NCBI RefSeq assembly: GCF_016102285.1 | Contig: NZ_JACFOY010000001.1 | Coordinates: forward strand, 558,001-622,000 | DNA length: 64,000 nucleotides | Reading direction: 5' to 3' | From: Bartonella sp. M0177 | GTDB lineage: Bacteria > Pseudomonadota > Alphaproteobacteria > Rhizobiales > Rhizobiaceae | Shown here: positions 17,917 to 25,309 of the stretch, one piece after another | How the letters are laid out: every line of letters starts with the position of its first letter | Numbering within the stretch: position 1 is the first letter of the stretch | Notes under the pieces: model-generated | The model's database searches: none | Seen by the model: only the letters and a program-made list of their open reading frames with translations | Told to the model about the DNA's origin: nothing | Position numbers and translations under genes: made by a program

Positions 17917-18512
17917 TCGGATCTCGGCGTAAAGTTCTGGCAATTCTGGGATTGGTTCCGCTGTGCGGGCTCATGAATAACGCTTTGGCACAAAAAGGTG
18001 CTGCGACTTCAAGCCCGAACAAATCATCCACCATTCCTTCAGCTCCGTCGCCGCAGCGTACACTTCCCTCTGCCAATGCCTCGCAGGATGAAATTGAAAA
18101 ATTCTGCGGCAATATTGACAGTCAGGCGGCAGATGCCCGCTTCGAACTACAGAGTCAGCAATTGCAGCAATTACGCATGCAAATCGATGATCGCATCAAG
18201 GTTCTGGAAGAAAAACGTCAGGAATACGAGAACTGGCTGAACAAACGTAACGAATTTTTGGCAAAAGCTCAGGATTCACTTGTCAACATCATTTCCAAAA
18301 TGCGCCCTGATGCTGCTGCTGCCCAATTGGCGCTGGTCGATGATTTTGCCGCAGCCGCCATTATGTTGAAACTGACGCCGCGTGTTTCGAGTGCCATTAT
18401 GAATGAATTGCCACCGGAAAAATCGGCCAACCTCACCAAAGTTCTGGTGAGTGCACAAAAACTTCCGCCGGAAAACAAGCCGGCACCCAAGTCTGTAAAA
18501 GCAGGCCAATGA
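17913..18512 (+). CDS. motE: MotE-type periplasmic chaperone for the stator protein MotC
   Basis: The 199-aa product has an N-terminal signal (about 27 residues ending ALA), a Ser/Pro-rich stretch, a coiled coil (residues about 75-120) and an MgtE-N-like C-terminal domain (KMRPDAAAAQLALVDDFAAA; SAIMNELPPEKSANLTKVL). In Sinorhizobium meliloti MotE folds and stabilises the periplasmic MotC. The gene lies between flgI and flgH as in that organism and overlaps both by 4 nt. One Cys at about residue 64 could serve disulfide linkage. Confidence 0.88.
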   Translation: MIGSRRKVLAILGLVPLCGLMNNALAQKGAATSSPNKSSTIPSAPSPQRTLPSANASQDEIEKFCGNIDSQAADARFELQSQQLQQLRMQIDDRIKVLEEKRQEYENWLNKRNEFLAKAQDSLVNIISKMRPDAAAAQLALVDDFAAAAIMLKLTPRVSSAIMNELPPEKSANLTKVLVSAQKLPPENKPAPKSVKAGQ

Positions 18513-19249
18513 TGAAAGTTAAACAAATGAAAAACGTTTTAGACACCCGTAAATCAAGAGTCGCGCTTATCAGTGTCGTTCTGGCAACGGTTGCGCTTTC
18601 TGGCTGTTCTTACAATACAAAAGATTTCAACTCGGTGCCGGATTTTTCGCCGGTTCGGGCAGATCTCGGCTATGCTCCCTCAATGAACCCCGATATTTAT
18701 CCGACAAAACCGAAAGAAAGCAAATATTCGCTTTACCGTTCATCGTCAAACAGCTTTTACCGCGACCCGCGTGCGATGAAACCGGGGGACGTATTGACTG
18801 TCCAGATTTCGATCAATGACCGCGCCAATTTGAATAACAAGAGTGATCTGAAACGTGATGCCAATGGCAAATATACGTTAGGCGCAACTTACCCGCTGAT
18901 AGGTAAAAACAGTGGTAGCGTGAATGGTGATTCAACTGCCCACTCGAAGGGTGATGCGAAGGTTGAGCGTAAGGAAGATATCAAACTTTCGGTTGCGGCA
19001 GTTGTTACAGATGTATTGCCGAATGGCAATCTGGTTATCAACGGTTCGCAGGAAGTTCGCGTCAACTACGAATTGCGTGTTCTGAATGTTGCAGGCGTTG
19101 TTCGCCCGCGTGATATTACCGGTAACAACACGATCGAATACAATAAAATCGCTGAAGCCCGTATTTCCTATGGTGGGCGTGGTCGCATGAGCGAGATCCA
19201 GCAGCCGCCTTATGGCCAGCAGATTATGAACCAGATATCGCCATTCTGA
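18509..19249 (+). CDS. flgH: Flagellar L-ring lipoprotein FlgH
   Basis: The 246-aa product has a lipoprotein signal with the lipobox LSGC near residue 34. It then has the FlgH core (SLYRSSSNSFYRDPRAMKPG; GDVLTVQISINDRANLNNKS) and the C-terminal VRPRDITGNNTIEYNKIAEA. It forms the outer-membrane bushing. It is the last gene of the flgB operon and is followed by a terminator. Confidence 0.96.
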   Translation: MMKVKQMKNVLDTRKSRVALISVVLATVALSGCSYNTKDFNSVPDFSPVRADLGYAPSMNPDIYPTKPKESKYSLYRSSSNSFYRDPRAMKPGDVLTVQISINDRANLNNKSDLKRDANGKYTLGATYPLIGKNSGSVNGDSTAHSKGDAKVERKEDIKLSVAAVVTDVLPNGNLVINGSQEVRVNYELRVLNVAGVVRPRDITGNNTIEYNKIAEARISYGGRGRMSEIQQPPYGQQIMNQISPF

Positions 19250-19271
19250 TAGAATTGGTAGATATGATAAT

Positions 19272-19303
19272 AAAGGGAGCTTCATCTTCAACAGGCTCCC
19301 TTT
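19272..19303 (+). terminator. Terminator after flgH
   Basis: A 9-bp stem AAAGGGAGC / GCTCCCTTT with a 14-nt loop lies 22 nt after the flgH stop. The T tract is short, so termination may be partial. It separates the flgB operon from fliL-fliP. Confidence 0.65.
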
Positions 19304-19429
19304 ATTCAAGTTCTGTATAAGGACTTGAAAGCTTGCCACTTTAAGGTTTATTCATCTATTCTCTGATAGAATACTGATAAAACGGAAAAAAGGGCATAAA
19401 TGCCTTGAACTTTAACTTAAGAGGTTTTT

Positions 19430-19924
19430 ATGGCAGGAGAGCCTGAAAAAGGTGACGGAAAAGGAAAAAAGGCTGGCGGTTTCAAAGCACTGCTTCTTGC
19501 CGGTGTTATTTTAACTTTGGTTGCTGCTGGTGGCGGCTGGTTTTTGGGAACACAAATCGGTAAGGAAATTGCTCCTCCGCCGGAGCCGGTAAAAACCGAG
19601 GCTCAGAAAAATGCCGACACGATCGCGTCAAATAGCAGTGTTACCGTTTTAAATCCTATTCTTACCAATATGGCTGCTCCCAATAACGCCTGGATCCGTA
19701 TTGAATGTTCTCTCGTATCACAACCGGGTGAAGTGCTTTCTCCTTCTGTTGCTGCTGAAATTTCAAATGATTTTTTGGCTTATTTGCGAAATAGCACGAT
19801 TGCGCAAATCAAAGGAGCTTCCGGACTTATGAATCTGCGGGAAGATCTTGTTGATCGGGCGCGTACCCGTTCACAGGGCAAAGTGACCAATGTTCTGATT
19901 TCTAGTCTGGTGGTCGAGCAATGA
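19430..19924 (+). CDS. fliL: Flagellar basal body-associated protein FliL
   Basis: The 164-aa product has a Lys/Gly-rich cytoplasmic tip, one membrane helix (residues about 20-40) and a periplasmic domain with the FliL elements VTVLNPILTNMAAP and VLISSLVVEQ. FliL supports stator function around the rotor. It starts after AGAGG and overlaps fliP by 4 nt. Confidence 0.93.
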   Translation: MAGEPEKGDGKGKKAGGFKALLLAGVILTLVAAGGGWFLGTQIGKEIAPPPEPVKTEAQKNADTIASNSSVTVLNPILTNMAAPNNAWIRIECSLVSQPGEVLSPSVAAEISNDFLAYLRNSTIAQIKGASGLMNLREDLVDRARTRSQGKVTNVLISSLVVEQ

Positions 19925-20688
19925 AACGCCTTTTCCTGCTGGCATTTTTTATATTGCTTTTGGGCGTTGACAGTGCCTTTGCGCAGGAAACCAATGCCGC
20001 AGCACAAGCATCAGGCGGCGGGGCGCTGTCAAATCTGCTGCCGCAGGCGGGTGGTTCGATAAGCGGGCGGATTGTCCAACTTTTCGGTTTGTTAACGGTA
20101 CTTTCCGTGGCTCCGGGGTTGCTCATAATGGTAACAAGCTTCACCCGCTTTGCCATTGCGTTTTCCCTCTTGCGTTCCGGCCTCGGTTTGCAAACAGCTC
20201 CCTCCAATCTGGTCATGATATCGCTCGCATTGTTCATGACATTCTATGTTATGGCTCCAACCTTCAATCAGGCGTGGACCGGCGGCGTTCAACCGCTTAT
20301 GAATAACGAAATTAGTGAACAACAAGCGGCAGAACGCATTGGCCAGCCATTTCGTGAATTTATGCTCAGTCAGGTGCGGGAAAAGGATCTTGATCTTTTT
20401 GTCGATCTGGCAGACCCCTCGTTTCAGGTTGGCTCCGGTGAACAGGTCGATTACCGTGTTCTTGTGCCTGCCTTTATGATTTCCGAATTGCGGCGCGGTT
20501 TCGAAATCGGTTTTCTTATTGTCTTGCCCTTTCTGGTGATCGACCTTGTCGTTGCAACTTTGACAATGTCTATGGGCATGATGATGCTGCCGCCGACCGT
20601 TATATCCCTGCCTTTCAAAATTCTGTTCTTTGTTTTGATCGACGGGTGGAATTTGCTGGTAGGAAGTTTGATACGCTCATTTAATTAG
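19921..20688 (+). CDS. fliP: Flagellar export gate protein FliP
   Basis: The 255-aa product has a cleavable N-terminal signal (ends AFA) and the family signatures TVLSVAPGLLIMVTSFTRF and MGMMMLPPTVISLPFKILFF. Four further membrane helices form the export pore with FliQ and FliR. It is coupled to fliL. A 214-bp region follows that holds the promoter and leader of the first flagellin gene. Confidence 0.97.
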   Translation: MKRLFLLAFFILLLGVDSAFAQETNAAAQASGGGALSNLLPQAGGSISGRIVQLFGLLTVLSVAPGLLIMVTSFTRFAIAFSLLRSGLGLQTAPSNLVMISLALFMTFYVMAPTFNQAWTGGVQPLMNNEISEQQAAERIGQPFREFMLSQVREKDLDLFVDLADPSFQVGSGEQVDYRVLVPAFMISELRRGFEIGFLIVLPFLVIDLVVATLTMSMGMMMLPPTVISLPFKILFFVLIDGWNLLVGSLIRSFN

Positions 20689-20738
20689 ACAAAAAAACTA
20701 CTTAACATATTATTGAAAAAATTTTTTTCTAAAAAACC

Positions 20739-20767
20739 TTTACATACGTTAGTAAGCCGACTAAATA
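20739..20767 (+). promoter_or_regulatory. Promoter of flagellin gene 1
   Basis: TTTACA at 20739-20744 and TAAATA at 20762-20767 are separated by exactly 17 bp. The same -35 box and spacing recur before the other three flagellin genes, where the -10 is TATATA. A start site about 7 nt later would place the RNA 5' end at the conserved leader stem. The pattern is housekeeping-sigma-like; no sigma-28 consensus is seen. Confidence 0.7.
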
Positions 20768-20773
20768 AGAGTC

Positions 20774-20893
20774 GTGAAAGGTTAGCGAGGTCTTCACAAA
20801 GAAAACCGGTTGTAGCTAATAGGCATGATGCCGTTCTTTCACCCGCTGGTTGGCCAGCATGTCCCTGTTAAACTTATATGATCCGAAGGGACA
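20774..20893 (+). promoter_or_regulatory. Structured 5' leader of flagellin mRNA 1 (divergent copy)
   Basis: GTGAAAG (20774-20780) pairs perfectly with CTTTCAC (20836-20842). In copies 2-4 the same stem is GTGACAG/CTGTCAC, a compensatory change of one base pair. Inside are a GGTT/AACC hairpin and the self-complementary GGCATGATGCC (20822-20832). After it come a GCTGG/CCAGC hairpin (20845-20858) and TGTCCCT/AGGGACA (20860-20866 with 20887-20893). The last one contains the ribosome-binding site, so the folded leader should hide it. FlbT is the likely protein partner, by analogy with Caulobacter. Confidence 0.78.
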
Positions 20894-20902
20894 ATTATTA
20901 TT

Positions 20903-21970
20903 ATGGGTACAAGTCTACTTACTAACCAATCCGCTATGAATGCTTTGCAAACTCTGCGTTCCATTGGTGATAGTATGGACATAACGCAGCGCCGTGTTTC
21001 AACGGGCTTGCGCATTAACGAAGCATCAGACAACACCGCTTATTGGTCAATTTCATCCATGATGAAGTCCGACCGTAACGCATTAAGTTCTGTTTCCGAT
21101 GCGATGGCTTTGGGTAAAAGCCAGATTGATGTTGCTAACGCAACCATTGATAAATCGAAAGATTATCTTGATAACATCCAGAAATCCTTGACCACCGCCT
21201 ATGAAAAAGGTTCAGGCGATGTTGCAAAGATTCAGGCTGATATCAAAGCCAATATGAATGATATTCAGTCCGCTGTTTATTCGGCATCTTTGGCTGAAAA
21301 GAACATTCTTGGTAATGGTGGCGAGTCAGTCCGTATTGCCGGTTCCTATCGTCGTGAAGGCTCGAATGTTTATGTCGATATGATCGACGTTGGTGGTGCT
21401 GACCTTAACTTTGCAACTAAAAACGCCGATGGCACATTCGATTTGACCAAAGGCGTCTTGAAAGACGTTTTTGGTAAAGCAGAAACTGCACCGGATTTTG
21501 CAAGTTTGGACAGTGCACTTCAACAAGCTCAGGCTGATCTTGCAGCAAAAGGTGATACTGCCACTGACCAAGATAGAAGCAAAGTAACAGAGGCTCAAAC
21601 CGCCATTACCAATGCTGCCAAGGATATGACCGTTCAGGATTTTGTTGATGCCGATTTCAGTAAAGTTTCCTCGGCAACGATGGAACAGGTTCTGAAAACT
21701 GTTCAGAGCAAAGTCACGAATGCAACGTCTAATGTTGTTACGGCCGGTGCAGCTCTTGGTGCTGCGAAAGCACAGGTTACAGGCCAGATCGACTATGTCA
21801 GCAAGTTGATGGATGCCGTTGATAAAGGTGTCGGTTCACTGGTTGATGCCGATATGAATGCAGAATCTGCCCGCCTTGCTTCTTTGCAGGTTCAACAGCA
21901 ATTGGGCATTCAGGCTTTGTCGATTGCAAACCAGAACAGCCAGAACATCTTGTCGCTGTTCCGTCAATAA
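20903..21970 (+). CDS. Flagellin, paralog 1
   Basis: This 355-aa filament subunit is the first of four in tandem. The N-terminal D0/D1 region (residues 1-150: GTSLLTNQSAMNALQTLRSI, then RRVSTGLRINEASDNTAYWS) and the C-terminal region (last 85 residues, ending NQNSQNILSLFRQ) are nearly identical in all four. The centre (about 165-265) varies and is rich in Ala, Asp and Lys. It lacks an N-terminal signal because it is exported by the flagellar system. Its upstream region differs from the other three, so it is probably the oldest or separately controlled copy. Alphaproteobacterial flagellins are known to avoid TLR5 recognition. Confidence 0.96.
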   Translation: MGTSLLTNQSAMNALQTLRSIGDSMDITQRRVSTGLRINEASDNTAYWSISSMMKSDRNALSSVSDAMALGKSQIDVANATIDKSKDYLDNIQKSLTTAYEKGSGDVAKIQADIKANMNDIQSAVYSASLAEKNILGNGGESVRIAGSYRREGSNVYVDMIDVGGADLNFATKNADGTFDLTKGVLKDVFGKAETAPDFASLDSALQQAQADLAAKGDTATDQDRSKVTEAQTAITNAAKDMTVQDFVDADFSKVSSATMEQVLKTVQSKVTNATSNVVTAGAALGAAKAQVTGQIDYVSKLMDAVDKGVGSLVDADMNAESARLASLQVQQQLGIQALSIANQNSQNILSLFRQ

Positions 21971-21985
21971 TAGCAATCATGCTTT

Positions 21986-22007
21986 TCCGGTTGCAAATGC
22001 AACCGGA
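21986..22007 (+). promoter_or_regulatory. 3'-UTR hairpin of flagellin gene 1
   Basis: TCCGGTTGC and GCAACCGGA form a perfect 9-bp stem with a 4-nt AAAT loop, 16 nt after the stop codon. There is no T tract, and the same hairpin follows all four flagellin genes ahead of the true terminator. It may protect the 3' end of the message. Confidence 0.7.
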
Positions 22008-22023
22008 GTTGCTCTATCAATTT

Positions 22024-22060
22024 AAAAAGGCCGCGTTTCCGACGCGGCCTTTTTTATTTT
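22024..22060 (+). terminator. Terminator of flagellin gene 1
   Basis: A 13-bp stem AAAAAGGCCGCGT / ACGCGGCCTTTTT with a 5-nt loop is followed by T-rich sequence. This is a strong intrinsic terminator. Confidence 0.92.
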
Positions 22061-22089
22061 TGCCTTATAGTTTTTAGGTTTATTGTCGG

Positions 22090-22172
22090 ATAATCGGATA
22101 TTCCTGAAAAGAATATAACAAGATTTATTGTAAAAACATGAATAAAAACAATAATGTAATGGTTAAACAATC
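22090..22172. repeat. Conserved upstream block before flagellin gene 2
   Basis: A block of about 80 bp is almost identical at 22090, 23561 and 25034, before flagellin genes 2, 3 and 4, and absent before gene 1. It contains the dyad ATATTC-N7-GAATAT (22098-22116), about 95 bp upstream of the -35 box. It marks the duplicated unit and may be an activator site. Confidence 0.75.
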
Positions 22173-22211
22173 GATCCTGATGGAGCTATTGTTTTTATTA
22201 ATAAAATATTA

Positions 22212-22240
22212 TTTACAAACAAGCATAAATATAGTATATA
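22212..22240 (+). promoter_or_regulatory. Promoter of flagellin gene 2
   Basis: TTTACA (22212-22217), a 17-bp spacer and TATATA (22235-22240). The leader stem begins 7 nt after the -10 box. Confidence 0.75.
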
Positions 22241-22246
22241 TAAGAC

Positions 22247-22356
22247 GTGACAGGTTAGGGGGGTGAAGAAAACCTGAAAGTCTAATAGGCATGATGCCGC
22301 TCTGTCACCCGCTGGATGGCCAGCATGTCCCTGTTAAATTCTAACCCGAAGGGACA
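22247..22356 (+). promoter_or_regulatory. Structured 5' leader of flagellin mRNA 2
   Basis: GTGACAG (22247-22253) pairs with CTGTCAC (22302-22308). CAGGTT/AACCTG (22251-22256 with 22271-22276) can form a competing hairpin that shares the CAG. GGCATGATGCC lies at 22288-22298 and GCTGG/CCAGC at 22311-22324. TGTCCCT (22326-22332) pairs with AGGGACA (22350-22356) and covers the GAAGGGAC ribosome-binding site 7 nt before the ATG. Confidence 0.8.
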
Positions 22357-22362
22357 ACTATT

Positions 22363-23448
22363 ATGGGTACAAGTCTACTTACCAACCAATCCGCTATGAA
22401 TGCTTTGCAAACTCTGCGTTCTATTGGCGATAATATGGACATAACGCAGCGCCGTGTTTCAACGGGCTTGCGCATTAACGAAGCATCCGACAACACCGCT
22501 TATTGGTCAATTTCATCCATGATGAAGTCCGACCGTAATGCATTAAGTTCTGTTTCCGATGCGATGGCTTTGGGTAAAAGCCAGATTGATGTTGCTAACG
22601 CAACCATTGATAAATCGAAAGAATATCTTGATAACATCCAGAAATCTTTGACCACCGCCTACGAAAAAGGTACGGGCGATATCAAGAAAATTCAGGCTGA
22701 TATCAAAGCCAATATGAATGATATTGAGTCCGCTGTTTATTCGGCATCTTTGGCTGAAAAGAACATTCTTGGTAATAATGGCGAGTCAGTCCGTATCGCC
22801 GGTTCCTATCGTCGTGAAGGTTCTGCTGTCTATGTTGATATGATTGATGTTGGCGGCGATGAACTCAACTTTGCAACCAAGGGCACTAACGGCACATTCG
22901 ATTTGACCAAAGGTCAACTGAAGGACATTTTTGGTAGCGGTACTGCAGAAGGCGATACAGCTCCTGACTTCAAGGCGTTGAGCAAAGATCTTGCCGATAG
23001 TCAAGCAACACTTGCTGGAATGAAGGAATCAGATGCAAATTACGGTAAAGCGAAAAAGGACGTTGAAGACGCCGAAAAAGCAATTACAGATGCCGCTAAA
23101 AAAATGACTGTTAGTGATTTTGTTACTGCTAAATTTGATGATGTTCCTTCTTCTACTATGGAACTAATCCTTAAAGAAGTTCAGGGCAAAGTCACGAATG
23201 CAACGTCTAATGTTGTTACAGCCGGTGCAACACTTGGTGCTGCGAAAGCACAGGTTACAGGCCAGATCGACTATGTCAGCAAGTTGATGGATGCCGTTGA
23301 TAAAGGTGTCGGTTCACTGGTTGATGCCGATATGAATGCAGAATCTGCCCGCCTTGCTTCTTTGCAGGTTCAACAGCAATTGGGCATTCAGGCTTTGTCG
23401 ATTGCCAACCAGAACAGCCAGAACATCTTGTCGCTGTTCCGTCAATAA
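22363..23448 (+). CDS. Flagellin, paralog 2
   Basis: This 361-aa flagellin has termini nearly identical to paralog 1. The variable centre (about residues 170-270) carries GSGTAEGDTAPDFKALSKDL, a Lys/Ala/Asp-rich stretch and KMTVSDFVTAKFDD. Its junction KVTNATSNVVTAGA matches paralog 1 rather than 3 and 4. The start is fixed by the conserved leader and by alignment with the other copies. Confidence 0.96.
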   Translation: MGTSLLTNQSAMNALQTLRSIGDNMDITQRRVSTGLRINEASDNTAYWSISSMMKSDRNALSSVSDAMALGKSQIDVANATIDKSKEYLDNIQKSLTTAYEKGTGDIKKIQADIKANMNDIESAVYSASLAEKNILGNNGESVRIAGSYRREGSAVYVDMIDVGGDELNFATKGTNGTFDLTKGQLKDIFGSGTAEGDTAPDFKALSKDLADSQATLAGMKESDANYGKAKKDVEDAEKAITDAAKKMTVSDFVTAKFDDVPSSTMELILKEVQGKVTNATSNVVTAGATLGAAKAQVTGQIDYVSKLMDAVDKGVGSLVDADMNAESARLASLQVQQQLGIQALSIANQNSQNILSLFRQ

Positions 23449-23463
23449 TGGCAATCATGCTCT

Positions 23464-23485
23464 TCCGGTTGCAAATGCAACCGGA
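23464..23485 (+). promoter_or_regulatory. 3'-UTR hairpin of flagellin gene 2
   Basis: The same 9-bp TCCGGTTGC / GCAACCGGA stem as after gene 1, again 16 nt beyond the stop codon and upstream of the terminator. Confidence 0.7.
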
Positions 23486-23501
23486 GTTGCTTTATCAATT
23501 T

Positions 23502-23532
23502 AAAAAGGCCGCGTTAGAAACGCGGCCTTTTT
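23502..23532 (+). terminator. Terminator of flagellin gene 2
   Basis: Stem AAAAAGGCCGCGTT / AACGCGGCCTTTTT with a 3-nt loop. The arms match the other copies while the loop differs from gene 1, so the hairpin is conserved by structure. Confidence 0.92.
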
Positions 23533-23560
23533 GTATTTGGCCTTATTTTTACGTCTATTT

Positions 23561-23640
23561 TCGAATAACTGGATATTCTTGAAAAGAATATAACAAGATT
23601 TATTGTAAAAACATGAATAAAAACAATAACGTAAAGGTTC
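23561..23640. repeat. Conserved upstream block before flagellin gene 3
   Basis: Second copy of the block described at 22090, with the dyad ATATTC-N7-GAATAT preserved. Confidence 0.75.
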
Positions 23641-23686
23641 AGTAGTTGATCGTGATGGAGGTATTGTTTTTAATTGGAAAATATTA

Positions 23687-23715
23687 TTTACAACCAGCAA
23701 TATATATAGTATATA
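23687..23715 (+). promoter_or_regulatory. Promoter of flagellin gene 3
   Basis: TTTACA (23687-23692), a 17-bp spacer and TATATA (23710-23715), followed 7 nt later by the leader stem. Confidence 0.75.
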
Positions 23716-23721
23716 TAAGTT

Positions 23722-23833
23722 GTGACAGGTTAGGGGGTGAAGAAAACCTGAAATTCTAATAGGCATGATGCCGCTCTGTCACCCGCTGGATGGCCAGCAT
23801 GTCCCCGTAAAACTTATATGATCCGAAGGGACA
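23722..23833 (+). promoter_or_regulatory. Structured 5' leader of flagellin mRNA 3
   Basis: GTGACAG (23722-23728) pairs with CTGTCAC (23776-23782). GGCATGATGCC is at 23762-23772 and GCTGG/CCAGC at 23785-23798. TGTCCC (23800-23805) pairs with GGGACA (23828-23833); one closing pair present in the other copies is lost here (C opposite A), so the hairpin over the ribosome-binding site is slightly weaker. Confidence 0.8.
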
Positions 23834-23839
23834 ATTATC

Positions 23840-24925
23840 ATGGGTACAAGTCTACTTACTAACCAATCCGCTATGAATGCTTTGCAAACGCTGCGTTCTA
23901 TTGGTGATAGTATGGATCAAACGCAGCGCCGTGTTTCAACGGGCTTGCGCATTAATGAAGCATCCGACAACACCGCTTATTGGTCAATTTCATCCATGAT
24001 GAAATCTGACCGTAATGCATTAAGTTCTGTTTCCGATGCGATGGCTTTGGGTAAAAGCCAGATTGATGTTGCTAACGCAACCATTGATAAATCGAAAGAA
24101 TATCTTGATAACATCCAGAAATCTTTGACCACCGCCTATCAAAAAGGTACGGGCGATGTCAAAAAGATTCAGGCTGATATCAAAGCCAATATGAATGATA
24201 TTGAATCCGCTGTTTATTCGGCCTCTTTGGCTGAAAAGAACATTCTTGGTAATGGTGGCCAGTCAGTCCGTATTGCCGGTTCCTATCGTCGTGAAGGCAC
24301 GGCTGTCTATGTTGATATGATTGATGTTGGCGGCGATGAACTCAACTTTGCAACCAAGGGCACTAACGGCACATTCGATTTGACCGGCGGTGTTTTGAAA
24401 GATGTTTTTGGCTCGTATGACACCGGCAAAGCGGAGGGTTCCAAGATTTCGGATTTATTAGCAGAGATTAAGTCCAAGAAAGGGGAATTAGACGCTCTTA
24501 AACCGTCTGATGCCAATTATGGTGAGAAAAAATCTGCTTATGACACCGCCGTAACAGCCTTAACTGCCCACGCAAACGAAATGACAGTAAAGGATTTTGT
24601 TAGCGCTGATTTTAGCGATGTTTCTGCGTCAGGTATGGAGACGATTATCAAAGCCATTCAGAGCAAAGTCACAGGTGCAACGTCTGCTGTTGTTACCGCT
24701 GGTGCAACACTTGGTGCTGCGAAAGCTCAGGTTACAGGCCAGATCGACTATGTCAGCAAGTTGATGGATGCCGTTGATAAAGGTGTCGGTTCACTGGTTG
24801 ATGCCGATATGAATGCAGAATCTGCCCGCCTTGCTTCTTTGCAGGTTCAACAGCAATTGGGCATTCAGGCTTTGTCGATTGCCAACCAGAACAGCCAGAA
24901 CATCTTGTCGCTGTTCCGCCAATAA
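23840..24925 (+). CDS. Flagellin, paralog 3
   Basis: This 361-aa flagellin has the common termini. It differs from its paralogs near residue 26 (SMDQTQRR where the others have DITQRR). The centre has a Lys/Ser/Asp-rich helix (LLAEIKSKKGELDALKPSDA). The segment GGVLKDVFGS and the junction SKVTGATSAVVTAGA are shared with paralog 4. Confidence 0.96.
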   Translation: MGTSLLTNQSAMNALQTLRSIGDSMDQTQRRVSTGLRINEASDNTAYWSISSMMKSDRNALSSVSDAMALGKSQIDVANATIDKSKEYLDNIQKSLTTAYQKGTGDVKKIQADIKANMNDIESAVYSASLAEKNILGNGGQSVRIAGSYRREGTAVYVDMIDVGGDELNFATKGTNGTFDLTGGVLKDVFGSYDTGKAEGSKISDLLAEIKSKKGELDALKPSDANYGEKKSAYDTAVTALTAHANEMTVKDFVSADFSDVSASGMETIIKAIQSKVTGATSAVVTAGATLGAAKAQVTGQIDYVSKLMDAVDKGVGSLVDADMNAESARLASLQVQQQLGIQALSIANQNSQNILSLFRQ

Positions 24926-24940
24926 TGGCAATCACGCTCT

Positions 24941-24962
24941 TCCGGTTGCGAATGCAACCGGA
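24941..24962 (+). promoter_or_regulatory. 3'-UTR hairpin of flagellin gene 3
   Basis: The TCCGGTTGC / GCAACCGGA stem is intact; only the loop has changed (GAAT instead of AAAT). Confidence 0.7.
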
Positions 24963-24977
24963 GTTGCTTCGTTAAAT

Positions 24978-25006
24978 AAAAGGCCGCGTTTCCGACGCGG
25001 CCTTTT
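24978..25006 (+). terminator. Terminator of flagellin gene 3
   Basis: A 12-bp stem AAAAGGCCGCGT / ACGCGGCCTTTT with a 5-nt loop and a short T run. Confidence 0.9.
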
Positions 25007-25033
25007 ATATTTGGCCTTATTATTACGTCTATT

Positions 25034-25116
25034 TTCGAATAATCGGATATTCTTGAAAAGAATATAACAAGATTTATTGCAAAAACATGAATAAAAACAA
25101 TAACGTAATGGTTAAA
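25034..25116. repeat. Conserved upstream block before flagellin gene 4
   Basis: Third copy of the block described at 22090, including the ATATTC-N7-GAATAT dyad. Confidence 0.75.
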
Positions 25117-25158
25117 CTGTTGATCGTTATGGAAATATTTTTTTTAGTTAAAAATATA

Positions 25159-25187
25159 TTTACAACTAAAAATAAATATAGTATATA
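25159..25187 (+). promoter_or_regulatory. Promoter of flagellin gene 4
   Basis: TTTACA (25159-25164), a 17-bp spacer and TATATA (25182-25187), with the leader stem starting 7 nt later. Confidence 0.75.
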
Positions 25188-25193
25188 TAAGTT

Positions 25194-25303
25194 GTGACAG
25201 GTTAGGGGGTGAAGAAAACCTGAAAATTCTAATAGGCATGATGCCGCTCTGTCACCCGCTGGATGGCCAGCATGTCCCTGCTAAATTCTAACCCGAAGGG
25301 ACA
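25194..25303 (+). promoter_or_regulatory. Structured 5' leader of flagellin mRNA 4
   Basis: GTGACAG (25194-25200) pairs with CTGTCAC (25249-25255). CAGGTT/AACCTG is at 25198-25203 and 25217-25222, GGCATGATGCC at 25235-25245, and GCTGG/CCAGC at 25258-25271. TGTCCCT (25273-25279) pairs with AGGGACA (25297-25303) over the ribosome-binding site. Confidence 0.8.
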
Positions 25304-25309
25304 ATTATC

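Noticed and set aside
21798..21980. A 60-codon minus-strand frame repeated opposite the 3' end of all four flagellin genes
   Set aside because: It recurs only because the flagellin 3' ends are nearly identical; it has no ribosome-binding site and mirrors the codon pattern of the sense strand.
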